Positions 55,701 through 63,891 of a stretch of 64,000 nucleotides of DNA are shown one piece after another. The notes under the pieces are model-generated. The model searched no databases. It was given only the letters and a program-made list of their open reading frames with translations, and was not told the origin of the DNA. The stretch's first letter is position 1, and each line of letters begins with the position of its first letter. The stretch is from Lachnospiraceae bacterium. GTDB taxonomy: Bacteria; Bacillota; Clostridia; Lachnospirales; Lachnospiraceae. The translations under genes and the position numbers were made by a program. The stretch is from NCBI GenBank assembly GCA_017460885.1, contig JAFUAB010000046.1:82973-146972 (forward strand). The letters are read 5' to 3'.

Positions 55701-57677
55701 CGCAGATTTTTGATGCTTCAGGATCTGGGACGGTTCAAGGTGAAGAATGAAGTGTCATTTAACCTTGACAGGACGGTATTCGGTGATCCCGAGATGATAG
55801 CTGCGCTTAAGGATTACGGTGTACGTCTCGATGACTGGCTCTCCAGGCCGTTACCCAAGATGCCTGTAGTATCCAATCGCGTCGCCGGTTCATCTTTGTA
55901 CAGAGAGGAGAGGGCTCAGGAGACAACTCAGAGCGCGACTCAGGAGACAGCTCAGACTGTGACTCAGGAGGCACAGAAGACGACACAGGAAACAAGTCAT
56001 GACAGGGCACAGACTGTGACACAGGAGACAGCTAAGAGTGCGACTCAGGAGACAGATAAAACAGTGACTCAGGAGGCACAGAAGACGACACAGGAAACAA
56101 GTCAGGACAAGTCGCAGAGTGAGATCCGGGAAGAAGATAAGCAAGAGAGTAAACCGGAGAATAAGCAGGAGAATAAGGCAAAAAATCCGGAGGAACTGCG
56201 TAAGATATATACGCCCGAGGCCAAGGCACAGAAGGAGCAGGAGCTTCAGAAGCTGATAGAGAGTAAGAAGCTTCCTGTCACCGTACCTAAGGATCGTGAT
56301 GATCTGGTGGCGCAGCGTATGCCTTTCTATGGGAAGGAATACAAGGCGCCCAATGCTTACGGAGAATTGAAAACACAGCAGACCTGGAAGGAAGATGCCG
56401 ATAAGGAAATGGCGGAACTCTTTGACTGGCTGATGGAGTATTACAAGGTCAACGATAAGACCCTGGATCTTAATACGGATAAGAATGAAAAGATCGTGCC
56501 GCTCCCGGTAAAGGAATATGATGTCGGACATGAATTTCCCCAAATGGCAGAATACTACGAGGATCAGAGTCTTCAGAACTGCTTCTGCGTAACCGGTAAT
56601 GCCATGGTCTCCAACCTGCAGACCAAGCTCAACAAACTGGATCACTATACGCGAAGTGTACCACAGTATAAGATGAGGGAATACCGCCCCCGCATCCGTA
56701 AATTTGATAAGAGATTCGAGACGGAAGCGGCTGTGGACTATGAGCAGTACGGCAACCAGGTAGCCGATATGGATGCCTATTGCGGCAAGGGTAAGGAAAC
56801 TGCCGGAAATATCTTTGAGGACGCCGACTATCTGTTCGAAGCTATCGACAAGCGTATCGGAAAGCCTGCGGAAAACATCTGCCTAAACAGTATACGTTAT
56901 GTCATTCCCTCAGAGAAAATGCAGCAGACGGAGAACGGTATGATCAAGGCTCGGAACCAGATAGAGATATTCAAAGAGACTGTGGCCAGGGCTGTCAATG
57001 ATCAGCAGGTAGTGGGTGTGCTGCGTGTAAATGCCAAGGAGGGATCCCATTATGTGACTGTAACCCGCATCAGTGGGGACAGGATCTACTATTATGATTC
57101 ACTGCCGTATTACGGGAGCATTTCGAGCGCAAGTATAGAGAAATTTTTCAAGGATACCTCCACGGTTGAGCTTAACTGGTTCTCAGAGGAGAAGGATCCC
57201 GGGAAGCTGACGGAGGAATACTCCAATCTGACCTACGACGAAGAGAACGGTTACGATATCAGGAAGCTGGATCCCGAAACCGTGCGATATGTCGGCCATA
57301 CCAAAGGAGTAACGGTAAGGAAGAGCATGGATAAAATGCCGAAGGGCTGGAATGATGTCGTACAGTCCATCTATATCCCGAACAAAAAGCTCAAGATACC
57401 TACAGTAACCATGGATGAATTCATGAAGCCTTACAAAGTCTGGAAAGCAAAGGTGGATAAAGAGAAGGAGGATGTCAAGGCAAATAAGAAGACTCAGGAG
57501 GAAGCGGATAAGGCGATGGCAGAGCTGAACAAAGAGCTTCCTGCGGGAACGTTGCTTACAGAGCAGGATATTGCGGATATTGAAGCGGATAAGACCCAAA
57601 AGGCAGAGAAGAGATCAAAGATTTCCGAAGAAACCGGTAATGAGAATGTCATAATCGAACATTCCGGCAGAGTTTAA
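49713..57677 (+). CDS. Giant protein (2654 residues) with C-terminal cysteine-peptidase-like domain
   Basis: The start at 49713 has AGGAGG six bases upstream. No signal peptide or membrane segment is visible. Residues 1-115 are low-complexity (Gln, Thr, Ser, Asn). Residues 120-370 are homologous to the gene at 62732. The long middle part is charged and helical with no recognised domain. Residues about 2060-2160 are Thr/Gln/Glu-rich repeats. The region 2250-2460 resembles a papain-like or C39/C70 peptidase: DQSLQNCFCVTGNAM with Cys2290/Cys2292, GSHYVTVTRI with His2446 and IYYYDSLP with Asp2462. The last 90 residues are helical and Lys/Glu-rich. The size and modular layout suggest a large secreted or polymorphic-toxin-like effector. 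This and the protease activity are inferences; the middle region resembles no family I know. Confidence 0.72.
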   Translation: MAQDNTEQVKQFQPQSINTTASKTSSDSNAQNSIAITRNEAVLRSVNPSGAGIGQVTPAANPTQAVTPAETGKTLSEQKNETVTKLSKNAPKVIRENRDVHSGTMNAGNLSHEDRRKIAKARIIQYREDLQNVEQKIFANYEQTTLTRAAYDSFYGITKNKRKDAAIERENNAGLVRHFMETQYTEEKNYGIVINAEQMKSLIDEFMNDISRSESDISSDENFIRSLKFNYDLTRTADMMKKWINDAVDGGYMPEGVDMDAVYKKIATFDELKEYLDARVTVITSPYYLYFSNDDVKYSDDQLKYFIQSFAGNKLDEKTKSDNKGLLEYLTAVQSLRKLSVKRNKGLTSIEEKTERKAKHEAEILRTRAEKREAVSRLSEHALNQRGLERFQDKHYDDKYTRERFEFLVGEFGNVKISDIHFAGIKDITDYYEENMRLFEQAREMEHMFFMAVRRGDADNWTDDQMIEMRAKLRSFDLMERFVSAVQKDLLQHSEEALHNYSYEELWQRATDSLKIGEYTPDIAGYPGFGENLEKFQKSILKTYKKEHAKREETIKTMYGLMYPEEIKQDDDDDSESGEDEELYRPGRISREELDRRKRDFQKNAVITDYTSGAENYARFIANNRYESFVAAYQKKYGIDPGKYFKPDRTMGRYLVGKSAEEMSRIVRILSSGKEEEKREFWLSVYREAYEADLSKSTGDSRDEFLDNFWYKNRMGGMLGNIDGLATETPAGYFSDQEKKELTALHHLGTGYNDLTMILGQKLNNHKYAHGLTLEDFLKQNEDAFNMGLWLSTTYLGEDSQHKEYKVGGIKYADKDNAALLFNMLGVPYNTFSKRTVEIKKNGDGRSADNKKYDAAPGVKRFYEFRDTGAWKDTTTDDLKMIRSNLKKAVSADVPNVEEPQAIINVLSADLREFDLKSYRDLTEEKVSKLYPLILQAQVLLARLKPGPDGRSRGLKSDLATKLGENGLKALRARCKTLDAAGTIFGPRMVQMINLYEKLDPDFGDMKSMDEMLHRPPKYYEDLKKNVVKDSKESIAEFKQKVEYIESFVKDLQGYDIFTSLSVTEAHMRSEEKLRNADMSAETLAGCLTGEESVLKNINDGGISQEAVTVTELIGPLAKTFKEKKLTVHEREALLELPGSVQQQKKAVGMVFTDAALKFESERFKIKNSISTATRVKIGDAALEDMAALMYGDLKTTSRQEVEQLETFAKMYADKAQRDNALDRMTESLIRLPLSMFAGVGTADFRLASNAPTLENISHKIRAYRNLLEANPDYVRKLRRRYVGNGKSDYDRVCAKLDRMLAFSDYYRACKLLMTDNYYILHDNEEIGRTASRNMTADQRRVYELTGLIEAYARRIRGGMFDGRSLETGQDRILTELEKYNRKQAYLTGRPDLTKIDPADVQKTHGKIKKFLRKLEAVHKGDYKTQIFKYDPQNDLQLQKYGSKEVTAFLDAYKVAVTEVPSDSEKKKWEKTWTPRQLNLYKKMRDLCKKKVPKTDSNGNPTSETEEVDIGLELVFRRSQDDKDVMYGKSGPLRFVSTLAHFLSDDYSDEELIDMVDGMTFIERENIDLSDEATYQYAKKRWLRSVKKMYDILNTNLKRYERTYGSLEQDISAPCFMHSLGDGQAAYIARSRFGQELTQICTEVKSTYNGKPATLCDILVAEGMLDRSEAEDSSRKCSNYYQNSNGSVRNFVKLSEAFFGMDNPGAMFTLGNNTMINCENTRNITKIEGPGLSLSEQRKFWKKAIATGYSGVHGDDVRVDYQKTHLNLLSSAERRSLKNQRERDRNIYLHTKECLDVRAKDLYNASITRLSGFDLSDDQKALIKKMMAFHPGLYRDLDEKKKKDQESATLFETHLKNFLGLGIEAKGPEEKNKLILDRKREAFAYFLNAADKLSDGVVTRDNRAEDIMTRDNVRTADNPVLDSSLIRMETCHRMFDVLQDMAADQKELYWFSENMKSTLKSKLFQNMRIEVIRLTLVSTFYLQLGDIGGKNEGEIARRFLMLQDLGRFKVKNEVSFNLDRTVFGDPEMIAALKDYGVRLDDWLSRPLPKMPVVSNRVAGSSLYREERAQETTQSATQETAQTVTQEAQKTTQETSHDRAQTVTQETAKSATQETDKTVTQEAQKTTQETSQDKSQSEIREEDKQESKPENKQENKAKNPEELRKIYTPEAKAQKEQELQKLIESKKLPVTVPKDRDDLVAQRMPFYGKEYKAPNAYGELKTQQTWKEDADKEMAELFDWLMEYYKVNDKTLDLNTDKNEKIVPLPVKEYDVGHEFPQMAEYYEDQSLQNCFCVTGNAMVSNLQTKLNKLDHYTRSVPQYKMREYRPRIRKFDKRFETEAAVDYEQYGNQVADMDAYCGKGKETAGNIFEDADYLFEAIDKRIGKPAENICLNSIRYVIPSEKMQQTENGMIKARNQIEIFKETVARAVNDQQVVGVLRVNAKEGSHYVTVTRISGDRIYYYDSLPYYGSISSASIEKFFKDTSTVELNWFSEEKDPGKLTEEYSNLTYDEENGYDIRKLDPETVRYVGHTKGVTVRKSMDKMPKGWNDVVQSIYIPNKKLKIPTVTMDEFMKPYKVWKAKVDKEKEDVKANKKTQEEADKAMAELNKELPAGTLLTEQDIADIEADKTQKAEKRSKISEETGNENVIIEHSGRV
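55959..56104 (+). repeat. Exact 41-bp intragenic repeat in the giant gene
   Basis: The 41 bases at 55959-55999 recur identically at 56064-56104, a period of 105 bases or 35 codons. They encode VTQEAQKTTQETS within a longer Thr/Gln repeat region before the peptidase-like domain. Identical codons, and not only identical residues, point to recent duplication or slippage. Confidence 0.9.
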
Positions 57678-57810
57678 GAGAAAAAAGAACAGCGAAAAAA
57701 AGGATAGTTAGCCGTAATATTGTAATGTATAATTAAGCTTAAAGTGCATCCGTGCATTACGGAACAGTACGAGCTGCATCCTGTAACCTGAAATTTAAAG
57801 AGGAGACACA

Positions 57811-58944
57811 ATGAAAAAATATATAATATCTTTACTCACAGCTGTCATGGCACTCTCACTTACGGCCTGCGGCTCAGATAAGCCGGAACAGGTATCGCCC
57901 TCGGAATCGTCCGCAGCGGAGAGCGGACAGAGTGACAACTCCGGCCCCGGCACTGACTCATCGTCTGCGGGACTTGCGAATCCCTGGGTCGATACCACGG
58001 CCGAGGAGGCTTCATCACTGATTCCGAAGCTGTTTATCGCGCCGGAGGGAGCAGAAGATGTGACATGGAGCAGAACCGAAGGAGATGAGCCGCTGATACA
58101 AATGTCATTTAAGCTGGACGGACTGGATCTTACGGCCAGGGCACAGTCTACGGGAGACACCGCAGAGGATATCTCCGGCCTGTATTATGACTGGGCCGTG
58201 GAGAGCGATGTGACCCTGGCCGGATGGGCAGGCGGCCAGATGCCCGCTAAAATTTACAGATATGCAGGTAGCGGTGAATACGCGGATCTCTGTACCTGGT
58301 ATGATTTTGAGACCGGTGTGTCCTATTCGCTGGGGATCGTGGCGGAGGATCTGAGCGGTTTTGATATCCAGGCTGTGGCCGAGGCTATATTTGACTACGA
58401 AGCAGATAATATGACATCCGACACAGCTGCATTGGAAGAACATATGCCCCTTGATATTTCGTCCTGTACAAGCTTCAAGCAGATCACCGATATGCTCAGA
58501 TCCGGCAACGGATATGTTAAGACCACTATCAGCGATACCGAGGTCCTGCTTGTGACGGAATATGTATTTGACATAGACGGAGGAGGTCACTACGCTGCTA
58601 CGGACGCCGACATTTACTATATGGGAGATGACGGACTTCCCAAGTATGCCGGATACGTATCTGCGGGTGGTACGGCTTATCCTCTGTCGATCGCGGACGG
58701 AAAGCTCTATGTCGGAGCCAATCCCTATATGAAAAAGATGGTCCTTATGGCCGGGGGTATCGTAGCAGACGAAGAGGCATCGGTTGAATACGGTACGGAC
58801 GGAAGCGAAACATATTACCTCCGCTCCGATACTCATGCTACGGCCGCGGATGAAAACGGTCAGGTTCCGGACAGCACGACGCTTGAAACTTTTTACGAGG
58901 AATACGAAGCAGCGGAAACTATATTTTTTACAATGGTTGAATAA
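57811..58944 (+). CDS. Lipoprotein of unknown function
   Basis: The first 19 residues are a lipoprotein signal and LTAC at 17-20 is the lipobox, so Cys20 would be lipid-anchored outside the cell. A Ser/Gly/Glu-rich linker (21-55) is followed by a mixed beta domain to residue 377, with two similar-looking halves (each containing a W/Y-rich strand region). No family was recognised. An AGAGGAGA site precedes the ATG. The next gene, a sensor-channel fusion, begins nine bases after its stop, so the two probably act together at the membrane. Confidence 0.75.
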   Translation: MKKYIISLLTAVMALSLTACGSDKPEQVSPSESSAAESGQSDNSGPGTDSSSAGLANPWVDTTAEEASSLIPKLFIAPEGAEDVTWSRTEGDEPLIQMSFKLDGLDLTARAQSTGDTAEDISGLYYDWAVESDVTLAGWAGGQMPAKIYRYAGSGEYADLCTWYDFETGVSYSLGIVAEDLSGFDIQAVAEAIFDYEADNMTSDTAALEEHMPLDISSCTSFKQITDMLRSGNGYVKTTISDTEVLLVTEYVFDIDGGGHYAATDADIYYMGDDGLPKYAGYVSAGGTAYPLSIADGKLYVGANPYMKKMVLMAGGIVADEEASVEYGTDGSETYYLRSDTHATAADENGQVPDSTTLETFYEEYEAAETIFFTMVE

Positions 58945-58952
58945 AATTGATA

Positions 58953-61883
58953 ATGAAAAAAAGGAAAAGCATACTCATTGCACTTGTACTCATTTTTTCC
59001 GCGCTGTGCAGTCTGCTGATGTACATACTTCAGCTGCTGCTGTTCTACAGAAATGCCGACCGTGAGATCGATCTGACGTTTCGCGATGTGGACAGGATCG
59101 TGGAACAGACCATGGAAGACACCAGTGAGAATTATGACAGCTATGAGCTGATACACACGGCCAAGGCCAGGATGGCGAAGTATTACATCCGTAATGATGA
59201 GGATACGGGATATACCGCGGCGTCCATGAAGAACCTTAAATATCTGCTGAATGTGAGCAACGTGTACCTGGTTAATTCCGGAGGACACGTTGTTTACAGT
59301 GCGGAGAAGTCGGGCATTGAAGATTTTGATGACAGTGATGTTCCGTATCTGTCGGCGCTTCGGGAGATATCGGGGACCAATAATGTGTCCGAATTTGATT
59401 ATTATCCGGTGCGCAGTGAAGAGAGCAGCGATGAGATAATGTACCATTCCTTCTGCGGACTTTCTCTTAACAACGGGTATTATGTCGTGATCGAAGACGA
59501 CGCCGAGGGTCTCTATGAGCTCCAGGATGAGTCCGGCTCCTGGGATTCCGTGCTGCCCCGCATCACACTTGGCCGTAACGGTTTTATATTTGCGCTTGGC
59601 TGGGACGGATGGGTCAGCGCCTTTCCGGGCAAATATGAAAAGCAGGTCGATTATGTATCCGGTCTCGGCATAGAGATGAGCGACATCAAAGACGGCTTCC
59701 GGGGTACCCTCACTCTTCAGGACGACAAGTATTACTGCGGTGCGAAATATTACAGCGAACATGAGATATACATCATCTGCGCGATCCCTTCCGAGGAGAT
59801 CACCTCCAATGTGCTGGTGGTCACCGCGGTTCCTCTTTTTGTTGCTTTTATCTTCCTTTCGCTGCAGCTCATGTATTCGATGATGCTCGTGAGCGAATAC
59901 TCGTGCGGCGACGAATCGGGCAAATCTGTTTCGATACGTATGTTCCTTTTCAAAAAAATGGCGGTACTGCTGGTGCTGGCCGTTCTGTTCTCGGTGGCTT
60001 CCTCTCTGTATCCGCAGCTGCTGTATTCCACTTATCTCCAGGCCCAGTCCAACCGAATGGAGGCAGAGGCCCTCGCCGATTCGCTTATTTCCAGTGATGA
60101 GATCCAGAAGAAGACCAGTGAGGAATACTGTAACGATCTCGGCAATCTGACGACTCTTGCCGCCAAATTCATTTCCAACAACAATAAACAGATAACCAGG
60201 AGAGACCTGGCGGATATGGCCGATAACCTGGGTGCCGAGCATATTCTGCTGTATGACGATGCCGGAGTGGTGATCCTTTCGGACGCTTATTATCAGGGGC
60301 TTAGGATCTCTCCCAATACCCGGGAGCTTTCCTATGAATTCAAAAAGGTGCTGACAGGTACGCCTGTGCTTGTTCAGCAGACCGTTGACGAGAGCTTTCT
60401 GGATCAGCCTTACCGTTACGCCGGTGCCATAGTTACGGATGCCAATGACAACCTGAACGGATTCGTGCAGCTTGCCTTTGCACCCGATTATCTGGCATCG
60501 TCACTCAGAGAGTCTTCGGTAGAATCCCTGCCATCCACCTTCAGCGGCAGGAACAATGCGTTTGCCTTTATAGTCGAGGGCAAGAAAAAGGGTGAGAAGC
60601 AGAGGTTCCTGTACTACCCGGACGAAGAAATGACCGGGGAAGTCGTGACCGATTACGGTCTGACAGAGGAAATGATGCAGGACGGGTATTATACCAGGAC
60701 AGACTTTGACGGAGAGGCACGTCTGCTGTACTGCAGGCTGTGGGGGGATGATCTGATATTTACTGCCGCCAGCGTCAACGTGATCACGGTGGAGAGTCTG
60801 AGCAGAGGCGCTTTGATATCCGTTGCGGGGGTTGCGGTCCAGCTGCTGTTTTTCCTGCTGCTTATGTATATCTACGGACGCCATACCGCGGAGGATGAGG
60901 AGAAAGAGCAGACCGAAGAGGCTTCCGTTGACGACGATCATAAGAAGCTGATCGAGAACATGGCAGCAGGCAGGATCCTGGGACTTCTGCGAACCTCGTT
61001 CTTCGTATTCTCGGGAGTGATCTTCTTTATCCTGCTGCTCAGGGATCCGTTATTCAGAAATAACGAGGTCATGCTCGGACTGCTTAACGGCAACTGGAAT
61101 ACCGGCGTACATGTCTTTTCCGTTACGGCGTGCTGGATCAATGTCTGCATGGTTTACTTCGTGGTATCGCTTGTGCTGCTGACGCTGGAGCTTACCGGCA
61201 GGCTGATGAATTCGAGAGGTGAGACCGTCATCAGGATGCTGATCAGCTTCACCAGATACATAGCCGTGATCGGTACGGTCTTTTACTGTGCGAAGCTGCT
61301 GGGTGCGCCGACGGATACGCTGCTTGCCTCCGCCGGAATATTGACCGTGGTTATCGGTCTCGGTGCACAGAGCCTGGTCACCGACGTGCTGGCCGGACTC
61401 TTTATCATCTTTGAAAAATCCTTCAAGGTCGGGGACATCATCAGGATCGACGGCGAGACCTGGCGCGGCCGCGTGCAGGAGATAGGTATACGCAACACCA
61501 AGGTCATGGATATCGACGAAGGCAATATCAAAAGCATCCACAACAGCTCTCTGAACCAGATCATCAATCTGTCCGAAATGCCGTCATATGTGTACACGAC
61601 TATCGGAATAGAGTATGGTGAGGAGCTTAAAGCTGTGGAGGAGATGATCGCCAGGGAGCTGCCCGGTATAAGGGAACGCATCCCGCAGGCGATCGAGGGC
61701 CCGAGATACAGCGGGGTTGCGGAACTCGGCGATTCGGCGGTGATACTCAAGTTTGCGACATGCTGCAGGAACGAGGACTACTTCAGAGTCAGGTATGACG
61801 TGAACCGCGAGCTTAAGCTGATGTTCGACCGCAACTCGATCAACGTACCCTTCCCGCAGGTTGTTATCAACAAACGTGAATAA
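58953..61883 (+). CDS. Large sensor-MscS mechanosensitive channel fusion protein
   Basis: The 976-residue protein has three parts. There is an N-terminal membrane segment (about 7-27), a dCache-like outside sensor (30-275) and a membrane segment (about 285-310). After another membrane segment near 335-355 there is a second outside region (365-610), again Cache-like. The C-terminal 340 residues have several membrane segments and an MscS domain. In it, the pore helix region reads LLASAGILTVVIGLGAQSLVTDVLAGLFIIFE. The beta domain reads FKVGDIIRIDGETWRGRVQEIGIRNTKV. This suggests a small-solute channel whose opening depends on an outside ligand as well as on tension. The ATG at 58953 is used; a TTG lies six bases upstream. 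The ribosome-binding site is weak. Confidence 0.85.
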   Translation: MKKRKSILIALVLIFSALCSLLMYILQLLLFYRNADREIDLTFRDVDRIVEQTMEDTSENYDSYELIHTAKARMAKYYIRNDEDTGYTAASMKNLKYLLNVSNVYLVNSGGHVVYSAEKSGIEDFDDSDVPYLSALREISGTNNVSEFDYYPVRSEESSDEIMYHSFCGLSLNNGYYVVIEDDAEGLYELQDESGSWDSVLPRITLGRNGFIFALGWDGWVSAFPGKYEKQVDYVSGLGIEMSDIKDGFRGTLTLQDDKYYCGAKYYSEHEIYIICAIPSEEITSNVLVVTAVPLFVAFIFLSLQLMYSMMLVSEYSCGDESGKSVSIRMFLFKKMAVLLVLAVLFSVASSLYPQLLYSTYLQAQSNRMEAEALADSLISSDEIQKKTSEEYCNDLGNLTTLAAKFISNNNKQITRRDLADMADNLGAEHILLYDDAGVVILSDAYYQGLRISPNTRELSYEFKKVLTGTPVLVQQTVDESFLDQPYRYAGAIVTDANDNLNGFVQLAFAPDYLASSLRESSVESLPSTFSGRNNAFAFIVEGKKKGEKQRFLYYPDEEMTGEVVTDYGLTEEMMQDGYYTRTDFDGEARLLYCRLWGDDLIFTAASVNVITVESLSRGALISVAGVAVQLLFFLLLMYIYGRHTAEDEEKEQTEEASVDDDHKKLIENMAAGRILGLLRTSFFVFSGVIFFILLLRDPLFRNNEVMLGLLNGNWNTGVHVFSVTACWINVCMVYFVVSLVLLTLELTGRLMNSRGETVIRMLISFTRYIAVIGTVFYCAKLLGAPTDTLLASAGILTVVIGLGAQSLVTDVLAGLFIIFEKSFKVGDIIRIDGETWRGRVQEIGIRNTKVMDIDEGNIKSIHNSSLNQIINLSEMPSYVYTTIGIEYGEELKAVEEMIARELPGIRERIPQAIEGPRYSGVAELGDSAVILKFATCCRNEDYFRVRYDVNRELKLMFDRNSINVPFPQVVINKRE

Positions 61884-61896
61884 AAGGAGAAAAAAC

Positions 61897-62721
61897 ATGG
61901 AAATCACAAGAATAACCCCAAACAACGCTGAAGCATTTGAAGACCTGATACCTCAGGAGCTGGCGGAGCGCGAGAACCTGCTTAGGTTCGGCGCGGTATC
62001 CGACGATAAGGAGGCCATCGCAGCGATGATACTCGAGGTCACGGATGAAGAGAGCGTGGATATCCTCTGGCTCTACACCGAGCCTTCTTACAGAGAGCAG
62101 GGTGCAGCCACCGAACTGCTGGAAACCATCTTTCCGTTCCTGAAGGAAATGGGGATCACCTCTGTGCAGGCTTCATTTACGGAGGATGATGACGATATCG
62201 AGCTTTTCCTTTCCGACAGGGGCTTTCTCATAGCTGTCGACAATGACACATATTCGGTTCCGGTGAACGACCTTATCTACAGCGCCCGCATGGATGAGCT
62301 GCTTGAGGCGAGAACGGATCTGTCCAAAATAGTCAGCGCCGAGGATGATGAGGTATACGGCAAGCTTGACCGGATGATCGATGATTACGGCATCAATCTG
62401 GAAGAAGCGGAAACCCTGTCCCGTCAGCTGACCCGTGTTGCTCTGAATGATGAGGGAGAAGTTACGGGCTGCATCCTTATGAGCGAGCTGGAGGATGACG
62501 ATCTGGAGATCACGTATTTCCTCAACACCGGCGCCAATGAGAATGCGATCGAACTGGTTGGTTCCCTTGCGCTTGAACTCAGGGAGCGTGATATCGACGA
62601 TACCAGACTGATCTTCACCGACCCCGGCGAGCATTCGATCCGATTCGTAGAGGGCCTGACCGAGGAATTCCGTGAAACCTATCGCATTGAGGGACTTTAT
62701 CGCGGAGTGCATCTGTTGTAA
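61897..62721 (+). CDS. GNAT-family N-acetyltransferase-like protein
   Basis: This 274-residue cytoplasmic protein has an N-terminal GNAT fold (about 1-125). The segment ILWLYTEPSYREQGAATELLETIFPFLKEMGI supplies the acetyl-CoA binding loop (REQGAA, close to the usual R/Q-x-x-G-x-G/A). A second, acidic half (130-274) again looks GNAT-like but lacks that loop. The ATG at 61897 has AAAGGAG upstream; the longer frame to 61861 overlaps the channel gene. It lies 13 bases after the channel gene and 10 bases before the effector paralogue, which places it in the same operon. The substrate is unknown. Confidence 0.8.
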   Translation: MEITRITPNNAEAFEDLIPQELAERENLLRFGAVSDDKEAIAAMILEVTDEESVDILWLYTEPSYREQGAATELLETIFPFLKEMGITSVQASFTEDDDDIELFLSDRGFLIAVDNDTYSVPVNDLIYSARMDELLEARTDLSKIVSAEDDEVYGKLDRMIDDYGINLEEAETLSRQLTRVALNDEGEVTGCILMSELEDDDLEITYFLNTGANENAIELVGSLALELRERDIDDTRLIFTDPGEHSIRFVEGLTEEFRETYRIEGLYRGVHLL

Positions 62722-62731
62722 GGAGTGAAAC

Positions 62732-63865
62732 ATGTCTGAAGTACAAACATCAAAAGAGCAGGAATTCAAATCCATCGGGATCGACACTCAAAAAACGTCC
62801 GACAACTCTGTGAAAGAGATTACCGGCGGTTCCGTAACCCTGGATGCGATAAACGCGGTAAATCCGATAAATACTCTTAAGTCGGCAGGCAGTGCATCCG
62901 GTGATGATAAATCCGCTGCGGATAATACCGTAAACGGCAGTTTGCAGTCTGATGCCATCACTAAGACCACAGATAAACTTCGTAAAAATTCCACCAAGGT
63001 CATTCCCGAGAAAACGAATATCAGGTCCGTGTCTGTCGGCGCCGACCGGGTTCAGGCTGCACCGGTCAACGCTGCCCGGATCCAGGCCGCACCGGTTAAC
63101 GCTGTCCGGATCCGGGAGGCCAACGCTAACGCCGTTCCCAAGACGAAGAAGCAGAAGCGCGAGGATGCCAGGCAGAACATTATCCATTACCGTGAAGAAC
63201 TGGCACAGGCGGAGCAGGCGATATTCTCAGGGTATGGCGGAATGATGCTGACCAGAGGCGCTTATTCAAGCTTTGGCAGCATCGAGAAGAAAAAGAGAAA
63301 AGATGAAGCCATAGAACGCGAGAAGCATGCCGATGTCATCCGTGAATTTACGGATTCCGATGAGTATAAGAACAGATCAAAGATCGGATATATCATGAAT
63401 TCGGACGATATGAAAAAGGTCATCGATGATTTCATGAAGAATGTCCAGAGAACCGAGGATGACTTTTCCTCCGATGAGAATTTTGTCAGACATATCAGAG
63501 AGAATTACAATCTGGGCATAACCGGCGCAAAGCTTAAAAAATGGATCTCGGATGCGGTAAACGGCGGCTATATGCCCGAGGACGTGGATATGGAAGCCGT
63601 ACAGCAGAAGATCGCCCGTTTTGAAGAGCTTAAGGAATATCTGGATGCCCGGATCGCGGTCGTGACCAGCCCGTATTATAAGTATTTCTCTAAAGATGAC
63701 ATCAACTATTCCGATAAGCAGCTGAACGACTTTATCAATGGATTCGCGAGACAGTCCGAGGATTTCAGGAAGCAGAACGATGAGCTGTTCAAATATCTGT
63801 CGGCCGTTCAAAAGCTCAGGAAATTAAGCATCAACAGGAAAAAGGGCCTCTCCTCGGTTACCTGA
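62732..63865 (+). pseudogene. Paralogue of the giant protein's N-terminus, cut short at the right edge
   Basis: An AAGGAG site precedes the ATG. Residues 1-140 are low-complexity with repeats of AAPVNA and similar. Residues 150-375 align along their length with residues 120-370 of the giant protein. Matching blocks include FSSDENFVRHIRENY with ISSDENFIRSLKFNY, GGYMPEDVDMEAV with GGYMPEGVDMDAV, and VVTSPYYKYFS with VITSPYYLYFS. At LSSV (63859) similarity ends abruptly and a TGA follows within two codons, where the giant protein continues for more than 2200 residues. The gene has probably been interrupted by foreign DNA. It could still yield a 377-residue product. Confidence 0.7.
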
Positions 63866-63891
63866 AAGTCGAGTAATGGCAACTAAAATTT

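Noticed and set aside
55910-56110. Regular repeats that might suggest a CRISPR array
   Set aside because: The repeats are in frame inside the giant gene, encode a Thr/Gln-rich hinge and lack unique spacers of constant length; no cas gene is present.
58893-60242. A 449-codon minus-strand frame
   Set aside because: It is antisense to the sensor-MscS fusion, has no ribosome-binding site and no recognisable motif.
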